Part shown: positions 52,693 to 61,476 of the stretch, one piece after another
Numbering within the stretch: position 1 is the first letter of the stretch
How the letters are laid out: each line of letters starts with the position of its first letter
Origin: Butyrivibrio sp. AE3009
GTDB taxonomy: Bacteria > Bacillota > Clostridia > Lachnospirales > Lachnospiraceae
Assembly: GCF_000420845.1 (NCBI RefSeq)
Contig: NZ_ATVS01000007.1
Span: forward strand, 62,001 to 126,000
Reading direction: 5' to 3'
DNA length: 64,000 bases
Translations under genes and position numbers: made by a program
Notes under the pieces: model-generated
Database searches by the model: none
Told to the model about the DNA's origin: nothing
The model's input: only the letters and a program-made list of their open reading frames with translations

Positions 52693-53850
52693 ATGAAAAA
52701 GACCCCGGATCTGTTGTGGCTATTTTTGTTTTTCATTATCTTCATCAACGGCTTTGAGGCGGGAGGCTACCAGGCAAGCCTCTATACCATCGGAAAGGTC
52801 TATGATCTTACCGAGAGTTCCAAGGGAATATTTGCTTCCGTGGAGCTGACGGCTACCATGCTGGCTCCGATAATACTTGGAAGCTGGGCTGACAGAACCA
52901 ACAAGATACGATGCCTTCTTATAATGATGGGCATTCAGGCGATGGCTGCGCTTTTTGTATTTACCAGCTCTCTGCAGGCTGTGTTCATAGGAGGAATATT
53001 CTTCCTGGGACTTACAACCAGCGCTCTTCAGTTTATCGCGATCGCAGCACTTGCTGAGTATTATCCCGTGACAGGTGGCCGCAAGATCGGATTCATGACA
53101 GCAATGTATGCGCTCGGAGCTTTTGTGGCACCTCTTTTCGTTAAATATTATCTTGGAATAGGCGGAGACTGGAGGATATTGTTCATCACTCTTTTCATTG
53201 GCACAGTCATTGCATTTGCCGGCATTACGCTGTGGGGAAGAGGAGAGCCTAAAGAAGCAAAGGGCATAAAAGACAGTGCAGGAATATCGGGCAAATTTAT
53301 TTTTGCGGGAGTATTTCTTTTGTGCGTTGTGATGTGCATCTACGTTGGATATGAGAACGGATTTGCCTTCTTCGTTGATACTCTTTTCACCGATGCTCTG
53401 ATGTCAGATTACGGTAAGTTTGCATTATCTCTTTTCTGGCTTGTTATGATACCTTCAAGGGCTCTTGTGGGAATCTATTCGAAGTATGCACGTAAGATAC
53501 TGATTGCCTCTGTAATCGCCATACCGCTTATCTCAGCGGTAATTTCAAGGGCTGACAGTGGCGTGATAGCACTTGTTCTGTGCATACCTCTAGGCTTTGC
53601 ATGCGGAGCTATTTATCCCGGCGTTCTCAACATTTTGATGGAATACTGCGCAGATAAAAAAGCTACAGCCACCGGAATGATCACCACAGCCACCGGAATC
53701 GGCGGTGCGATCTTCACAGCTCTTACGGGAATAATGGGAGAGAAGATGGGACTTAGAAATGCTATTCTTGCTCTTTCCGGCTTTTTCATCATCTCCGTTG
53801 TATCGGTTCTTTGCCTTAGAGAGATTAAGCCAAATGAAGTGAAATCGTAA
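52693..53850 (+). CDS. Major facilitator superfamily transporter
   Basis: About 385 residues with 12 predicted membrane helices. The loop after helix 2 reads GSWADRTNKIR, a variant of the MFS signature GxxxDRxxRR. The central loop GRGEPKEAKGIKDS separates the two six-helix halves. The cargo is unknown; the closest feel is of uncharacterised permeases of the YfcJ/CynX type, which is weak. AGGAG (52679-52683) lies 9 nt before the ATG at 52693; an earlier in-frame ATG at 52684 abuts this site and is unlikely. It stands alone and ends before a strong hairpin. Confidence 0.85.
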   Translation: MKKTPDLLWLFLFFIIFINGFEAGGYQASLYTIGKVYDLTESSKGIFASVELTATMLAPIILGSWADRTNKIRCLLIMMGIQAMAALFVFTSSLQAVFIGGIFFLGLTTSALQFIAIAALAEYYPVTGGRKIGFMTAMYALGAFVAPLFVKYYLGIGGDWRILFITLFIGTVIAFAGITLWGRGEPKEAKGIKDSAGISGKFIFAGVFLLCVVMCIYVGYENGFAFFVDTLFTDALMSDYGKFALSLFWLVMIPSRALVGIYSKYARKILIASVIAIPLISAVISRADSGVIALVLCIPLGFACGAIYPGVLNILMEYCADKKATATGMITTATGIGGAIFTALTGIMGEKMGLRNAILALSGFFIISVVSVLCLREIKPNEVKS

Positions 53851-53872
53851 GAAATAGATAGGCATAATAATA

Positions 53873-53896
53873 AGGAGCTTGCAGAGGCAAGCTCCT
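53873..53896. terminator. Terminator after the MFS gene
   Basis: 10-bp perfect stem AGGAGCTTGC / GCAAGCTCCT with an AGAG loop, followed by GAATTTTT. It lies between convergent genes and may serve both. Confidence 0.8.
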
Positions 53897-53930
53897 GAAT
53901 TTTTGGGGCTTTTTTTAGACGAATATTAAA

Positions 53931-54293
53931 TTATCCGATAGCCTTCTTAACAGCCTCCAGAACACGATCTGCCTGGAAAGGTTTTACAATGAAGTCCTTG
54001 GCACCGGCCTGAATAGATTCAATTACCATTGCCTGCTGACCCATAGCAGAGCACATAATACAAACTGCATTAGGATCTGCAGCCTTGATTCCCTTCAAGG
54101 CTCCGATACCATCAAGCTCAGGCATGGTGATATCAAGAGTTACAAGGTCGGGCTTTAACTCATTATATTTTTCGATTGCTATTTTACCGTTCTCAGCTTC
54201 GCCGGCAATCTCATATCCATTCTTGGAAAGGATATCCTTAAGCATCATACGCATGAAAGCGGCGTCATCGGTAATGAGTATTCTTTTTCCCAT
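53931..54293 (-). CDS. cheY: CheY-like single-domain response regulator
   Basis: A 120-residue stand-alone receiver. It has the acidic pocket ITDDAAFMR, phosphoacceptor Asp54 in LVTLDITMPELDG, Thr/Ser position MCSAMGQ and Lys in FIVKPFQ. This is close to Firmicute CheY, which binds the flagellar switch after phosphorylation by CheA. The chemoreceptor gene at 49640 supports a chemotaxis role, although the core che operon is not in the window. The pilus-like operon upstream on the same strand offers an alternative partner. GGAGG lies 6 nt before the ATG. The 170 bp upstream probably holds its own promoter. Confidence 0.88.
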   Translation of the reverse strand: MGKRILITDDAAFMRMMLKDILSKNGYEIAGEAENGKIAIEKYNELKPDLVTLDITMPELDGIGALKGIKAADPNAVCIMCSAMGQQAMVIESIQAGAKDFIVKPFQADRVLEAVKKAIG

Positions 54294-54463
54294 ATTGAAC
54301 CTCCAATAAGTATTTTTAGTTGCTATGAAAATTAAAGCAATTCATTTTCTGAAATTAGTTGTTCAGTACATAATCTATTGTAACATGGATTTATAAATAT
54401 ATGCGTTAAATCGTTATGCAAAAAATTAAAATTTGATAAAGTCTTAGGGAAATTGTTTTAAAT

Positions 54464-54877
54464 TCAGCCGTCTCTTTTCAGCACCGGAAGCGTTGTATCG
54501 TAGCCTGAATCTTCGAAGTTTACTATCTTCCACTGGGTTATGGTAAAGGTATTTTCCGAATTACCCGAGTTTTTTGTGAAATTTGACATTAACGTAATAT
54601 TGAGCGATTGATTGTCGGTTATCGGTATACTCTTTGAAATTTTGCCCTTTGATGCACCTTCTGTATATCCTGAGTTGACCGCCGCCACAAAGGCATTTCC
54701 CTTATGACAGGCCTCATAGTAGGCCGCCTGTCTCCTGGACAGGTTATAGCTTAAGTTGTAGTCCGCCTTGGAGTTGACCATGGTAAGAGCCGAGAAGGAG
54801 ATAAGACTCAGAACCGTGAAGATCAGCAGAATGGAGGCACTTCCCACGTGAGCGGGAGCCTGTCTGTCTTTGCTCAT
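54464..54877 (-). CDS. Pilin-like protein, PilX/GspK style
   Basis: A 137-residue protein. Its N-terminus, HVGSASILLIFTVLSLISFS, is a hydrophobic helix after a Gly-Ser pair, as in PilX/GspK minor pilins, which also lack Glu at position 5. The rest is a small polar domain. It is the last gene of the pilus-like operon and overlaps the preceding gene by 4 bp. Such minor pilins usually cap or prime the pilus tip. No family was recognised with certainty; the assignment rests on the N-terminal pattern and position. Confidence 0.65.
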   Translation of the reverse strand: MSKDRQAPAHVGSASILLIFTVLSLISFSALTMVNSKADYNLSYNLSRRQAAYYEACHKGNAFVAAVNSGYTEGASKGKISKSIPITDNQSLNITLMSNFTKNSGNSENTFTITQWKIVNFEDSGYDTTLPVLKRDG

Positions 54878-55428
54878 TGCGGCACCCCCTTTCCTACATA
54901 AATATCAACATTTCCGTGGTAGAGAAGCATATCTTCGTTCTCCGGAATAAAAGAATAGACTTCAGTGGTACCTCTAAGATCGATGGCAGCTACTTCTCCG
55001 ACAACGGCGTCTCCCACAAGGGTTATTCCGTATTCATTTACGTCGCTGTAGACTTCATCTGCGCTTTTCCTGCGTGTCTCCAGAATTACTTCATAGGAGG
55101 CATCCACAAGCTCTGCATCCACATAATTCCATTCGTCGTCAAAAAACAGTACCACGGTAATAACATGTTCCTCGGAGTCGTCCTTACTGACAATTGCTTC
55201 GGGATAGAGCTTCTCCATCTCCTTTACGTCGCCTTTGGTTCCGTAAAAGGCTTCGGACAGATTCTGGGACCAGGTCAGGGCATTGCTAAGATTAATGCTT
55301 TCTTCGCTGAGACTGTGGGCAGCAGAATAAAGCCTTACACAGACTGCACTTGCAAGGGAAAAGAATAGAATGGCAATTATAAGTTCCATCAGGAACAAAC
55401 TTATTTTAGAACTTGCCCGTCTGTTCAT
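54874..55428 (-). CDS. Type IV prepilin-like protein
   Basis: A 184-residue protein with a class III (prepilin) signal: positive RRASSKIS, then LFLMELIIAILFFSLAS, where cleavage after Ser would put Glu at +5, as pilin assembly requires. A strand-rich C-terminal domain of about 140 residues follows. It is a probable minor pilin or pseudopilin. The start overlaps the stop of the upstream DUF4860 gene by 1 nt, and the gene overlaps the next by 4 bp, so it is tightly coupled in the operon. Confidence 0.72.
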   Translation of the reverse strand: MNRRASSKISLFLMELIIAILFFSLASAVCVRLYSAAHSLSEESINLSNALTWSQNLSEAFYGTKGDVKEMEKLYPEAIVSKDDSEEHVITVVLFFDDEWNYVDAELVDASYEVILETRRKSADEVYSDVNEYGITLVGDAVVGEVAAIDLRGTTEVYSFIPENEDMLLYHGNVDIYVGKGVPQ

Positions 55429-55922
55429 TACTGCTGTCTTGTACTCCTTTTGGCTATGTATAACCTGTTCTTGTTGCCGTCTTCGGTGACTATATCAACT
55501 TCCAGCACCGAATCGGTGTTTTCTGCTACGTTGAAGCTGTTTATCTTCAATATCTTCTGCCCCGACTGGGGATAAAAGGTCTTAATGCTGTCTCTTATAT
55601 AGAGTTCCATGAGATAGCCCTCGTATTCATAGATATAGGTATCGTACAGGTCATTTCCCTGCTGTTCCTGCAGTACGAGAACATTTTTGCCAAAGAGCTC
55701 TTTAGTGAAGACTGCGCCGTTTTCGTCAGCCTGTCTTACCTTTTCGGTGACATAGGCGCTGGTGATCCTGTGGGAGTAATTGTCTGCCATCTGGCCGACA
55801 TTTTTCTTGTAGATACTGGCGCCGATGCCTATAACCGACACCGCGCACAGGACGAAGAGGAACATCAGGCAGATGACGAACATCGTATCTATCACATGGC
55901 TCTTTTTACTATTTACATCCAT
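55428..55922 (-). CDS. DUF4860-like membrane-anchored pilus-operon protein
   Basis: About 164 residues. A single hydrophobic segment (VIDTMFVICLMFLFVLCAVS) is followed by a polar, strand-rich domain with LYDTYIYEYEGYLMELYIRD. This pattern matches DUF4860 proteins, which occur in type IV pilus-like operons of clostridia; their function is not established. The ATG at 55922 has AAAGGAGG 7 nt upstream and is preferred over an in-frame ATG at 55949, which overlaps the upstream gene. A structural or export role with the neighbouring pilins is likely from context. Confidence 0.68.
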   Translation of the reverse strand: MDVNSKKSHVIDTMFVICLMFLFVLCAVSVIGIGASIYKKNVGQMADNYSHRITSAYVTEKVRQADENGAVFTKELFGKNVLVLQEQQGNDLYDTYIYEYEGYLMELYIRDSIKTFYPQSGQKILKINSFNVAENTDSVLEVDIVTEDGNKNRLYIAKRSTRQQ

Positions 55923-55935
55923 CCAAGAGCCTCCT

Positions 55936-56280
55936 TTAATTGCCTTCAATCAGGATAACGGTTACATCGGGGTACAGATTGGATCCGATGGGCTGGTAAT
56001 CCACGAAGAAGACAGATTTGTCATAAATTAGTCCGTAGTGGTCCTCCATGTACTCAAGACTCGGAGGATATCTGCCCTCGATGGCATAGCACTGGACAAT
56101 GTCCCTTGAAAGAGCGTTTTCAAGAGATTCCTGCTGCTTCTTGACAGTGCCTCGTCCGGTCTCGTCCACAGCGATGAAGAAGAGAACCAGTACCATGGCA
56201 AAGATGAGGATAGAGATCACTCTGTAGAAGCTGTCCGATATATGAAGTTTGTGGCCATCGCCCATTTCAAATCTTGACAT
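55936..56280 (-). CDS. Small pilin-like membrane protein
   Basis: A 114-residue protein with an N-terminal hydrophobic helix (about 18-38, VISILIFAMVLVLFFIAV) and a C-terminal outside domain containing CYAIEGRYPPSLEYMEDHYGL. The phrase EGRYPPSLEY is reminiscent of pilins and pseudopilins, where a Y/F-P-x-x-L segment follows the helix. It lacks a clear prepilin cleavage site with Glu at +5. It lies 15 bp after the PilC gene, in the same operon. It is most likely a minor component of the pilus-like machine. Confidence 0.65.
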   Translation of the reverse strand: MSRFEMGDGHKLHISDSFYRVISILIFAMVLVLFFIAVDETGRGTVKKQQESLENALSRDIVQCYAIEGRYPPSLEYMEDHYGLIYDKSVFFVDYQPIGSNLYPDVTVILIEGN

Positions 56281-56295
56281 ATCAGCCTTTCTTCA

Positions 56296-57351
56296 TCAGC
56301 CTATGGTGGACATAATGCCCATCAGAGGAAGGATTACAGACAAAAGGATCATTCCTACGATTACGGATAAAACGATTACAAGTGTTGGTTCAAGTATCGA
56401 GATAAGAGAGAAGATCTTGCGCTCCGTCTCGTGTTCAAAGCGGTCGGCGATCTGCTTCATGGCAGCGTCCATGGACCCGGTCTTAAAGCCTACGGATACC
56501 ATTTGTGAATAGAAGGAGGAGAAGATCTTGGATTTCTCAAGGGCTTCGGGGAAATTGTCGCCGTCAAGAAGGAGCTGTCTGCATTTTTCCACCTTGGCCT
56601 TCATCTCTTTGCTTTCCACCAGTTTGTTAACAAGGGCAAGACCCTCATAGGTGTCCATTCCGCTTGATAATGTCAGTACCATACCGCTGGCAAATCGCTC
56701 ACTCTCAAGCTCCTGCATCAGCTTCTTGGTGGGGGCAAAAACGGTCAGGATGTTCCTGAAGGTCTTTTTTCCCGTTGAGGTTCCGGAGAAGAAGATGAAG
56801 AGTCCCGCCAGAACCACCAGTATGATAGTAAGAGCTGCCGAATAGCGGTTAAGAAGAGTTCCAAGATTAAGAAGTGACTGTGAGAAGCCGCTCATGCTGG
56901 TTCCCAGCTGGGCAAATACCTGCTCGAAGATGGGCAGTACCTTGACGATGAGAACCACCACAACCACAAGCATCATGAATACCATGATAAGAGGGTAGCT
57001 CACGGCGCTCTTGATATTGGACTGGATGTTTTCCTCTCTGTCATAGTAGTCGGCCAGGGATTCCATTACGGTGTCCAGAGTTCCGGACTCCTCGCCGATG
57101 GTTACCATGTGAATAACATAATCCGGGAAAACACCGCTCATCTGAAGAGCTACGTGGAACTGTTCGCCGCTTAGGAGAACCTGATTGATCCTATTAAGGA
57201 GCTTCTGGCTTCCTTTGTCGTGGATGTCCTGGAGAAGGATCTCAATGCCCTCTGAAGGTGAGATGCCGGCTTTTATAAGAAGAGACATCTGCCTGCAGAA
57301 GTTTGCTATTTCATAGCTGCTTAGTTTTTTGATAGTGCCATTGGTTTTCAT
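56296..57351 (-). CDS. Type IV pilus/type II secretion platform protein (PilC/GspF)
   Basis: A 351-residue inner-membrane platform protein. It has two T2SSF domains, about 10-130 and 210-335. The first contains FCRQMSLLIKAGISPSEGIE and VTIGEESGTLDTVMESLADY; the second contains FASGMVLTLSSGMDTYEGL and VSVGFKTGSMDAAMKQIADR. Three membrane helices lie at about 115-150, 165-195 and 320-345. PilC/GspF couples an assembly ATPase to pilin insertion. No such ATPase (PilB/GspE) gene is in this operon or window. GGAGG lies 4 nt before the ATG. Confidence 0.92.
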   Translation of the reverse strand: MKTNGTIKKLSSYEIANFCRQMSLLIKAGISPSEGIEILLQDIHDKGSQKLLNRINQVLLSGEQFHVALQMSGVFPDYVIHMVTIGEESGTLDTVMESLADYYDREENIQSNIKSAVSYPLIMVFMMLVVVVVLIVKVLPIFEQVFAQLGTSMSGFSQSLLNLGTLLNRYSAALTIILVVLAGLFIFFSGTSTGKKTFRNILTVFAPTKKLMQELESERFASGMVLTLSSGMDTYEGLALVNKLVESKEMKAKVEKCRQLLLDGDNFPEALEKSKIFSSFYSQMVSVGFKTGSMDAAMKQIADRFEHETERKIFSLISILEPTLVIVLSVIVGMILLSVILPLMGIMSTIG

Positions 57352-57366
57352 GTTGCCTCCGGATGA

Positions 57367-58362
57367 TTAATAAATATATTTTACAGAGTAGTTTTTGCCG
57401 TCTCCGATAAAAGATCTGAGTTTCTCGGTGTCGGTGGTGGATGCAAAGGTGGGATCCATCAGGGACCAGGTGGTTCCGTCAAATTCGATCATGCCGTTGA
57501 CCCATCCGATGTCCTCGATATAGGTGCTGAGCCAGGCGTGATAGGCTGTTCCCGCATAACCAACCTCCATTCGGGTGGGGATTCGCTGGCTTCTTAACAT
57601 ACTGGTCATAAGAGCGGCGTAGTCAAGGCAGATACCTTTTCGTGTGGCAAGAACCTCATCGATGTCGGGCAGGTACCCGCTCTGAACCGATTCAGCCAGG
57701 TCGTAGTCATATTCGATATTGGTGATTACGAAGTTATAGATTGCCGATACAACATCAAGATCGCTGTTGCAGGAGTAGCACAGATCAGCTCCTTTTTGTA
57801 TGGCATTGTCTGAAACTTCGAAGGATACATACTGATTGGGATACAGGAACGGCCCGAATTCATTGTCGAGGATTACCTCAATGGGCTGGGTAAATACCAT
57901 TGAGTACTGGTTACTCTGAATGTTCTCGTACACGTTAACCATGTATTCGCCGTCGCCGGACTGAAGAGGGAAGACCTCATCTGTCGGTGTATCGACATTA
58001 AGACTGTAAGTGTAGGTGATCTCATCAGGGCCTGTGATCTGGAGTTTTACTTTGGGAGATGATCCGGTATAGCGCACAACCACATAGCCCTCCGATATAT
58101 TGGAGGCGTCCACATGGGCAAAATCGTTCTCATAGGTAACCTTGCCCGGGGTTGTGGGCACAAGACAAACAGGGGCATTATCTCTGCTTCCCTTTTCGTG
58201 ACTTACCGCTGCGCTTGTCTGGTCAGCGGAAGGCTGTGCGGCGCTTATTAAGTCCTCGGCGTCACCGCAGCTGTTCATGGTAAAAAGAAGACAGGTAATA
58301 ACCCCTAAGAGGATATTTGCCCTTATTTTATTTAGTCTGTTTCCGGTCAGATTTTTTTTCAT
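57367..58362 (-). CDS. Transglutaminase-like domain lipoprotein
   Basis: About 331 residues. A signal peptide ends in FTMNSC, a loose lipobox, so lipid anchoring is likely. A beta-rich middle domain precedes a transglutaminase/protease-like fold with the Cys-His-Asp triad in TRKGICLDYAALMTSM, AGTAYHAWLS and SLMDPTFAS. Bacterial members act as peptidases or protein cross-linkers at the cell surface. The ATG at 58362 begins 4 nt after the stop of the GGDEF gene without a strong ribosome site, suggesting coupling. Its place before pilC suggests a role in maturing or anchoring the pilus, which is inference. Confidence 0.83.
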   Translation of the reverse strand: MKKNLTGNRLNKIRANILLGVITCLLFTMNSCGDAEDLISAAQPSADQTSAAVSHEKGSRDNAPVCLVPTTPGKVTYENDFAHVDASNISEGYVVVRYTGSSPKVKLQITGPDEITYTYSLNVDTPTDEVFPLQSGDGEYMVNVYENIQSNQYSMVFTQPIEVILDNEFGPFLYPNQYVSFEVSDNAIQKGADLCYSCNSDLDVVSAIYNFVITNIEYDYDLAESVQSGYLPDIDEVLATRKGICLDYAALMTSMLRSQRIPTRMEVGYAGTAYHAWLSTYIEDIGWVNGMIEFDGTTWSLMDPTFASTTDTEKLRSFIGDGKNYSVKYIY

Positions 58363-58366
58363 AATT

Positions 58367-59104
58367 TTACGAAAGTGTCTGAGGGGATTTCCGTAGCTTT
58401 TGGTAGCCAAGAGAGATTAGCTCGGAGATCTTTTCCTTATGCTCATCGATGTTAAGGACGCGGGAGTAGGATATTTCCATGGGAGCTCCCACGTTCATTT
58501 CGTTGTAACCGTGAATTCTTTTGGTCAGGTCAAGAAGGAACATATCTACTGCGGTGCTGTCGCAGTTTTCTATCAGCATGATGAATTCATTTCCGCCGTT
58601 GCGGCCAACGTAGCCGTAGTTCTCTGAGACTTCTTCCAGGATGGAGCAAAACTCTGAGATGAGCCAGTTACCGCCTGTATGTCCGGAATCTTCGTTGACG
58701 GAAGTAAGGTTATTGATCTGCATCAGGATAAAGCCCGCGCCAGGGAGTCTGTCGGGACTATCGAAGCTGTCGATCAGAATATCGCAGCTGTATCTGTTGG
58801 GGAGGCCTGTGAGCTTGTCCAGATAGGCCATTTTGTTGAGCCTTCGCCCTATTGAAACAGTGCGCTTAAGAACGTAGAAATCAAATATGACTGAGAAAGT
58901 AAAGAGAACGATACTGATGCCCACAATGATAATGAACAGATGAGCCATATCGTCAGCTTGCTTTATTTTATCGGATTCTGTGACAAATATAACGGTAAGT
59001 ATGACAGTCAGAATGACAAGAATACAAAGAGAAATCACTTTGTATAGGAATATAGTGTTATAGACGTTAGCCCTCTTACTCTTATCATAAAACTCAGGTT
59101 TCAT
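58367..59104 (-). CDS. Membrane GGDEF-family protein, degenerate (GGNEF)
   Basis: About 245 residues. Two membrane helices (about 18-40 and 50-75) enclose a short outside loop, followed by a GGDEF-type domain: YLDKLTGLPNRYSCD and then GRNGGNEFIMLIE. The signature is GGNEF, so the first acidic metal/catalytic residue is Asn, and the catalytic DxD-type loop is also altered (MQINNLTSVNEDSG). Synthesis of c-di-GMP is doubtful; it may bind a nucleotide or act as a scaffold. GGAGG lies 6 nt before ATG 59104. It heads the pilus-like operon. Confidence 0.82.
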   Translation of the reverse strand: MKPEFYDKSKRANVYNTIFLYKVISLCILVILTVILTVIFVTESDKIKQADDMAHLFIIIVGISIVLFTFSVIFDFYVLKRTVSIGRRLNKMAYLDKLTGLPNRYSCDILIDSFDSPDRLPGAGFILMQINNLTSVNEDSGHTGGNWLISEFCSILEEVSENYGYVGRNGGNEFIMLIENCDSTAVDMFLLDLTKRIHGYNEMNVGAPMEISYSRVLNIDEHKEKISELISLGYQKLRKSPQTLS

Positions 59105-59226
59105 CGTAAACCTCCGCCTTAAACGCCATAATAGTTCACACATGTATCATTACTATTTTACTATATTTCGTTTATTGAATAAAGAAGAGGGCTGTTATCA
59201 TATTATTAAAAAAATCGAAAATCTGA

Positions 59227-60045
59227 TTATAGTTCGTGGGAGATGGGGCAGCGCCTGTCAAAGGTATAGTACTCGGTAAAGCCTGCGGACAGTGCAATCT
59301 CACAGATCTTATCAAAGCACAGGGCAACTCCCTCTGGGGCGTGGGCATCAGCGCCGAAGGTTATGATCTTACCTCCGAGAGCTTTGTATCTGGCAAGGGC
59401 TTCGGGGCAGGGATTGGACATGTGGAAATCACCGCCAAGGGCCTTGGAATTAAGGTCAAGGCCTTTGCCGCTTTTAATTACGACCATAAGGATCTCGTCG
59501 ATAACTTCCCTGAATGCATTATAAGAATAAGTAGAGTCACCCTTGGGAACATATCTTGCAATGTAGTCAAGGTGTCCCAGTACATCATATTCGGTAAAGA
59601 GCTGTATGTTTTCCAGTGTCTGCTCGAAGTATCTTAGAATACCTGCCTTAACGGAAGGCTGTGACTCCCAGAACTGCATATAATAGGGATCCATTCTGTC
59701 CACCAGATGCTCCGAAGCTATGATAAAGTCAAAATCATGCTTTGCGGCAAGGGCAGTGTTTTCTGCGACGATCTGGGGCTGCATTCCTATCTCAATTCCG
59801 AATTTCAGAGTTATTTTGTCTGAATATTTTTCTTTATTTATAAGAAATTCTTTTTTGTAAGCTTCCACATCAAGCAAAAAGGGGTCCGGAGGCAGTTCAG
59901 GAAGCCTCGGAAAGTCCATATCCATATGCTCTGTAAAACAGATTTCCTTAAGCCCCTTATCGATGGCTGATTGTATCATAGATTCCATGGGAGCCTTGGA
60001 ATCACCTGAGTTTGAGGAGTGCATGTGGTAGTCTGCAAGAATCAT
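59227..60045 (-). CDS. hisK: PHP-domain histidinol-phosphatase
   Basis: A 272-residue PHP-family phosphatase. Metal-binding motifs are DYHMHSSNSGD at the N-terminus, CFTEHMDMD, the Glu in KFGIEIGMQ, SEHLVD, GHLDYIARY and the closing FGADAHAPEGV. This set matches HisK/HisJ enzymes that remove phosphate from L-histidinol phosphate in histidine synthesis. Other his genes are not nearby, so a related sugar-phosphate substrate cannot be excluded. AAAGG precedes the ATG. It is divergent from the gap operon. Confidence 0.85.
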   Translation of the reverse strand: MILADYHMHSSNSGDSKAPMESMIQSAIDKGLKEICFTEHMDMDFPRLPELPPDPFLLDVEAYKKEFLINKEKYSDKITLKFGIEIGMQPQIVAENTALAAKHDFDFIIASEHLVDRMDPYYMQFWESQPSVKAGILRYFEQTLENIQLFTEYDVLGHLDYIARYVPKGDSTYSYNAFREVIDEILMVVIKSGKGLDLNSKALGGDFHMSNPCPEALARYKALGGKIITFGADAHAPEGVALCFDKICEIALSAGFTEYYTFDRRCPISHEL

Positions 60046-60218
60046 TTTGTTACGCCTTTCTGTTATATATATCTACTTTATATTGATAGACAATTCGGTT
60101 TTTAGGTCCAATTTAACTTTCTATAGTATAACTTATAAAAGATAATTTTACTTTTTTATTTTTTCTTGGGTTTTATGCAACTTCGATGGATTAACATTAA
60201 ATATTTTGCTATATTCAC

Positions 60219-60247
60219 TTGATTTATATGCTTTTTTTTATTAGAAT
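60219..60247 (+). promoter_or_regulatory. Promoter of the gap gene
   Basis: TTGATT (60219-60224), a 17-bp spacer and TAGAAT (60242-60247). A small hairpin TGATAA/TTATCA (60257-60272) follows in the leader. The rest of 60046-60335 is AT-rich, with nothing else recognised. Confidence 0.5.
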
Positions 60248-60335
60248 TGTAGTTGCTGATAAAAAATTATCAATGCAGGTAATTATAAAGGAAACAGCAA
60301 ACAATTAAATAAATTCATTTTAGGAGGAACTTAAA

Positions 60336-61367
60336 ATGGCAGTAAAAGTTGCAATTAATGGTTTTGGTCGTATCGGTCGTCTTGCTTTCAGACAGATGTT
60401 CGGTGCAGAGGGCTACGAAGTAGTAGCTATCAACGATTTGACAAGCCCTAAGATGCTTGCTCATCTTCTCAAGTATGACTCATCACAGGGACGTTACGTT
60501 GAAGTAGGTCACGAGGATGACGTAACAGCTGATGACGAGGCTGGAACAATCACAGTAAAGGGCAAGACCATCAAGATCTACAAAGAGCCAGATGCTAATA
60601 ACTGCCCTTGGGGTGAGCTTGGTGTAGACGTTGTTCTTGAGTGCTCAGGCTTCTACACATCTAAGGAGAAGGCACAGGCACACATCAACGCTGGTGCTAA
60701 GAAGGTTGTTATTTCTGCTCCTGCAGGAAATGATCTTCCTACAATCGTTTACAACGTTAACCACAAGACTCTTACAAAGGATGACAAGATCATTTCAGCT
60801 GCATCTTGCACAACAAACTGCCTTGCACCTATGGCTAAGGCTCTTAATGATTACGCTCCTATCCAGTCAGGTATCATGTGCACAATCCACGCTTACACAG
60901 GTGACCAGATGATCCTTGATGGTCCTCAGAGAAAGGGCGACCTTAGAAGATCACGTGCAGGTGCTGTTAACATCGTTCCTAACTCAACAGGTGCTGCTAA
61001 GGCTATCGGTCTTGTAATCCCTGAGCTTAACGGCAAGCTTATCGGCGCTGCTCAGCGTGTTCCTACACCTACAGGATCAACAACACTTCTTTTCGCAGTT
61101 GTTAAGAAGGCAGACGTTACTAAGGAAGCAGTTAACGCAGCAATGAAGGCAGCAGCTACAGAGTCATTCGGATACAACACAGACGAGATCGTTTCATCTG
61201 ATATCGTTGGTATGAGATTCGGTTCACTCTTCGATGCTACTCAGACACTTGTTAACAAGGTTGACGACGATACATACGAAGTACAGGTTGTTTCATGGTA
61301 TGACAACGAGAACTCATACACATCACAGATGGTTAGAACAATCAAGTATTTCGCTGAGCTTGGTTAA
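60336..61367 (+). CDS. gap: Glyceraldehyde-3-phosphate dehydrogenase
   Basis: A 343-residue enzyme of type I GAPDH. The Rossmann start is [15 protein letters not shown], the catalytic cysteine is in [12 protein letters not shown], and the partner His is in [10 protein letters not shown]; the C-terminal [16 protein letters not shown] is invariant in the family. It oxidises glyceraldehyde-3-phosphate with NAD and phosphate in glycolysis. AGGAGG precedes the ATG. Codon use is very biased, as expected for a top-expressed gene. It heads the gap-pgk-tpiA cluster but is followed by a strong terminator, so it is probably made in excess over the others. Confidence 0.97.
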   Translation: MAVKVAINGFGRIGRLAFRQMFGAEGYEVVAINDLTSPKMLAHLLKYDSSQGRYVEVGHEDDVTADDEAGTITVKGKTIKIYKEPDANNCPWGELGVDVVLECSGFYTSKEKAQAHINAGAKKVVISAPAGNDLPTIVYNVNHKTLTKDDKIISAASCTTNCLAPMAKALNDYAPIQSGIMCTIHAYTGDQMILDGPQRKGDLRRSRAGAVNIVPNSTGAAKAIGLVIPELNGKLIGAAQRVPTPTGSTTLLFAVVKKADVTKEAVNAAMKAAATESFGYNTDEIVSSDIVGMRFGSLFDATQTLVNKVDDDTYEVQVVSWYDNENSYTSQMVRTIKYFAELG

Positions 61368-61398
61368 TTAAGTTCTCCAATATCGAAATAGACTTTTT

Positions 61399-61434
61399 AA
61401 GAGGTCCGGTCCTTGTGGACCGGGCCTCTTTTCT
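61399..61434 (+). terminator. Terminator between gap and pgk
   Basis: 14-bp stem AAGAGGTCCGGTCC (61399-61412) / GGACCGGGCCTCTT (61417-61430) with a TTGT loop, followed by TTCTT. Strong, yet pgk follows within 45 bp. Confidence 0.88.
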
Positions 61435-61476
61435 TAAACAATCCTAATTCAAATTTAAATCCAGGAGGAAAAAAAT

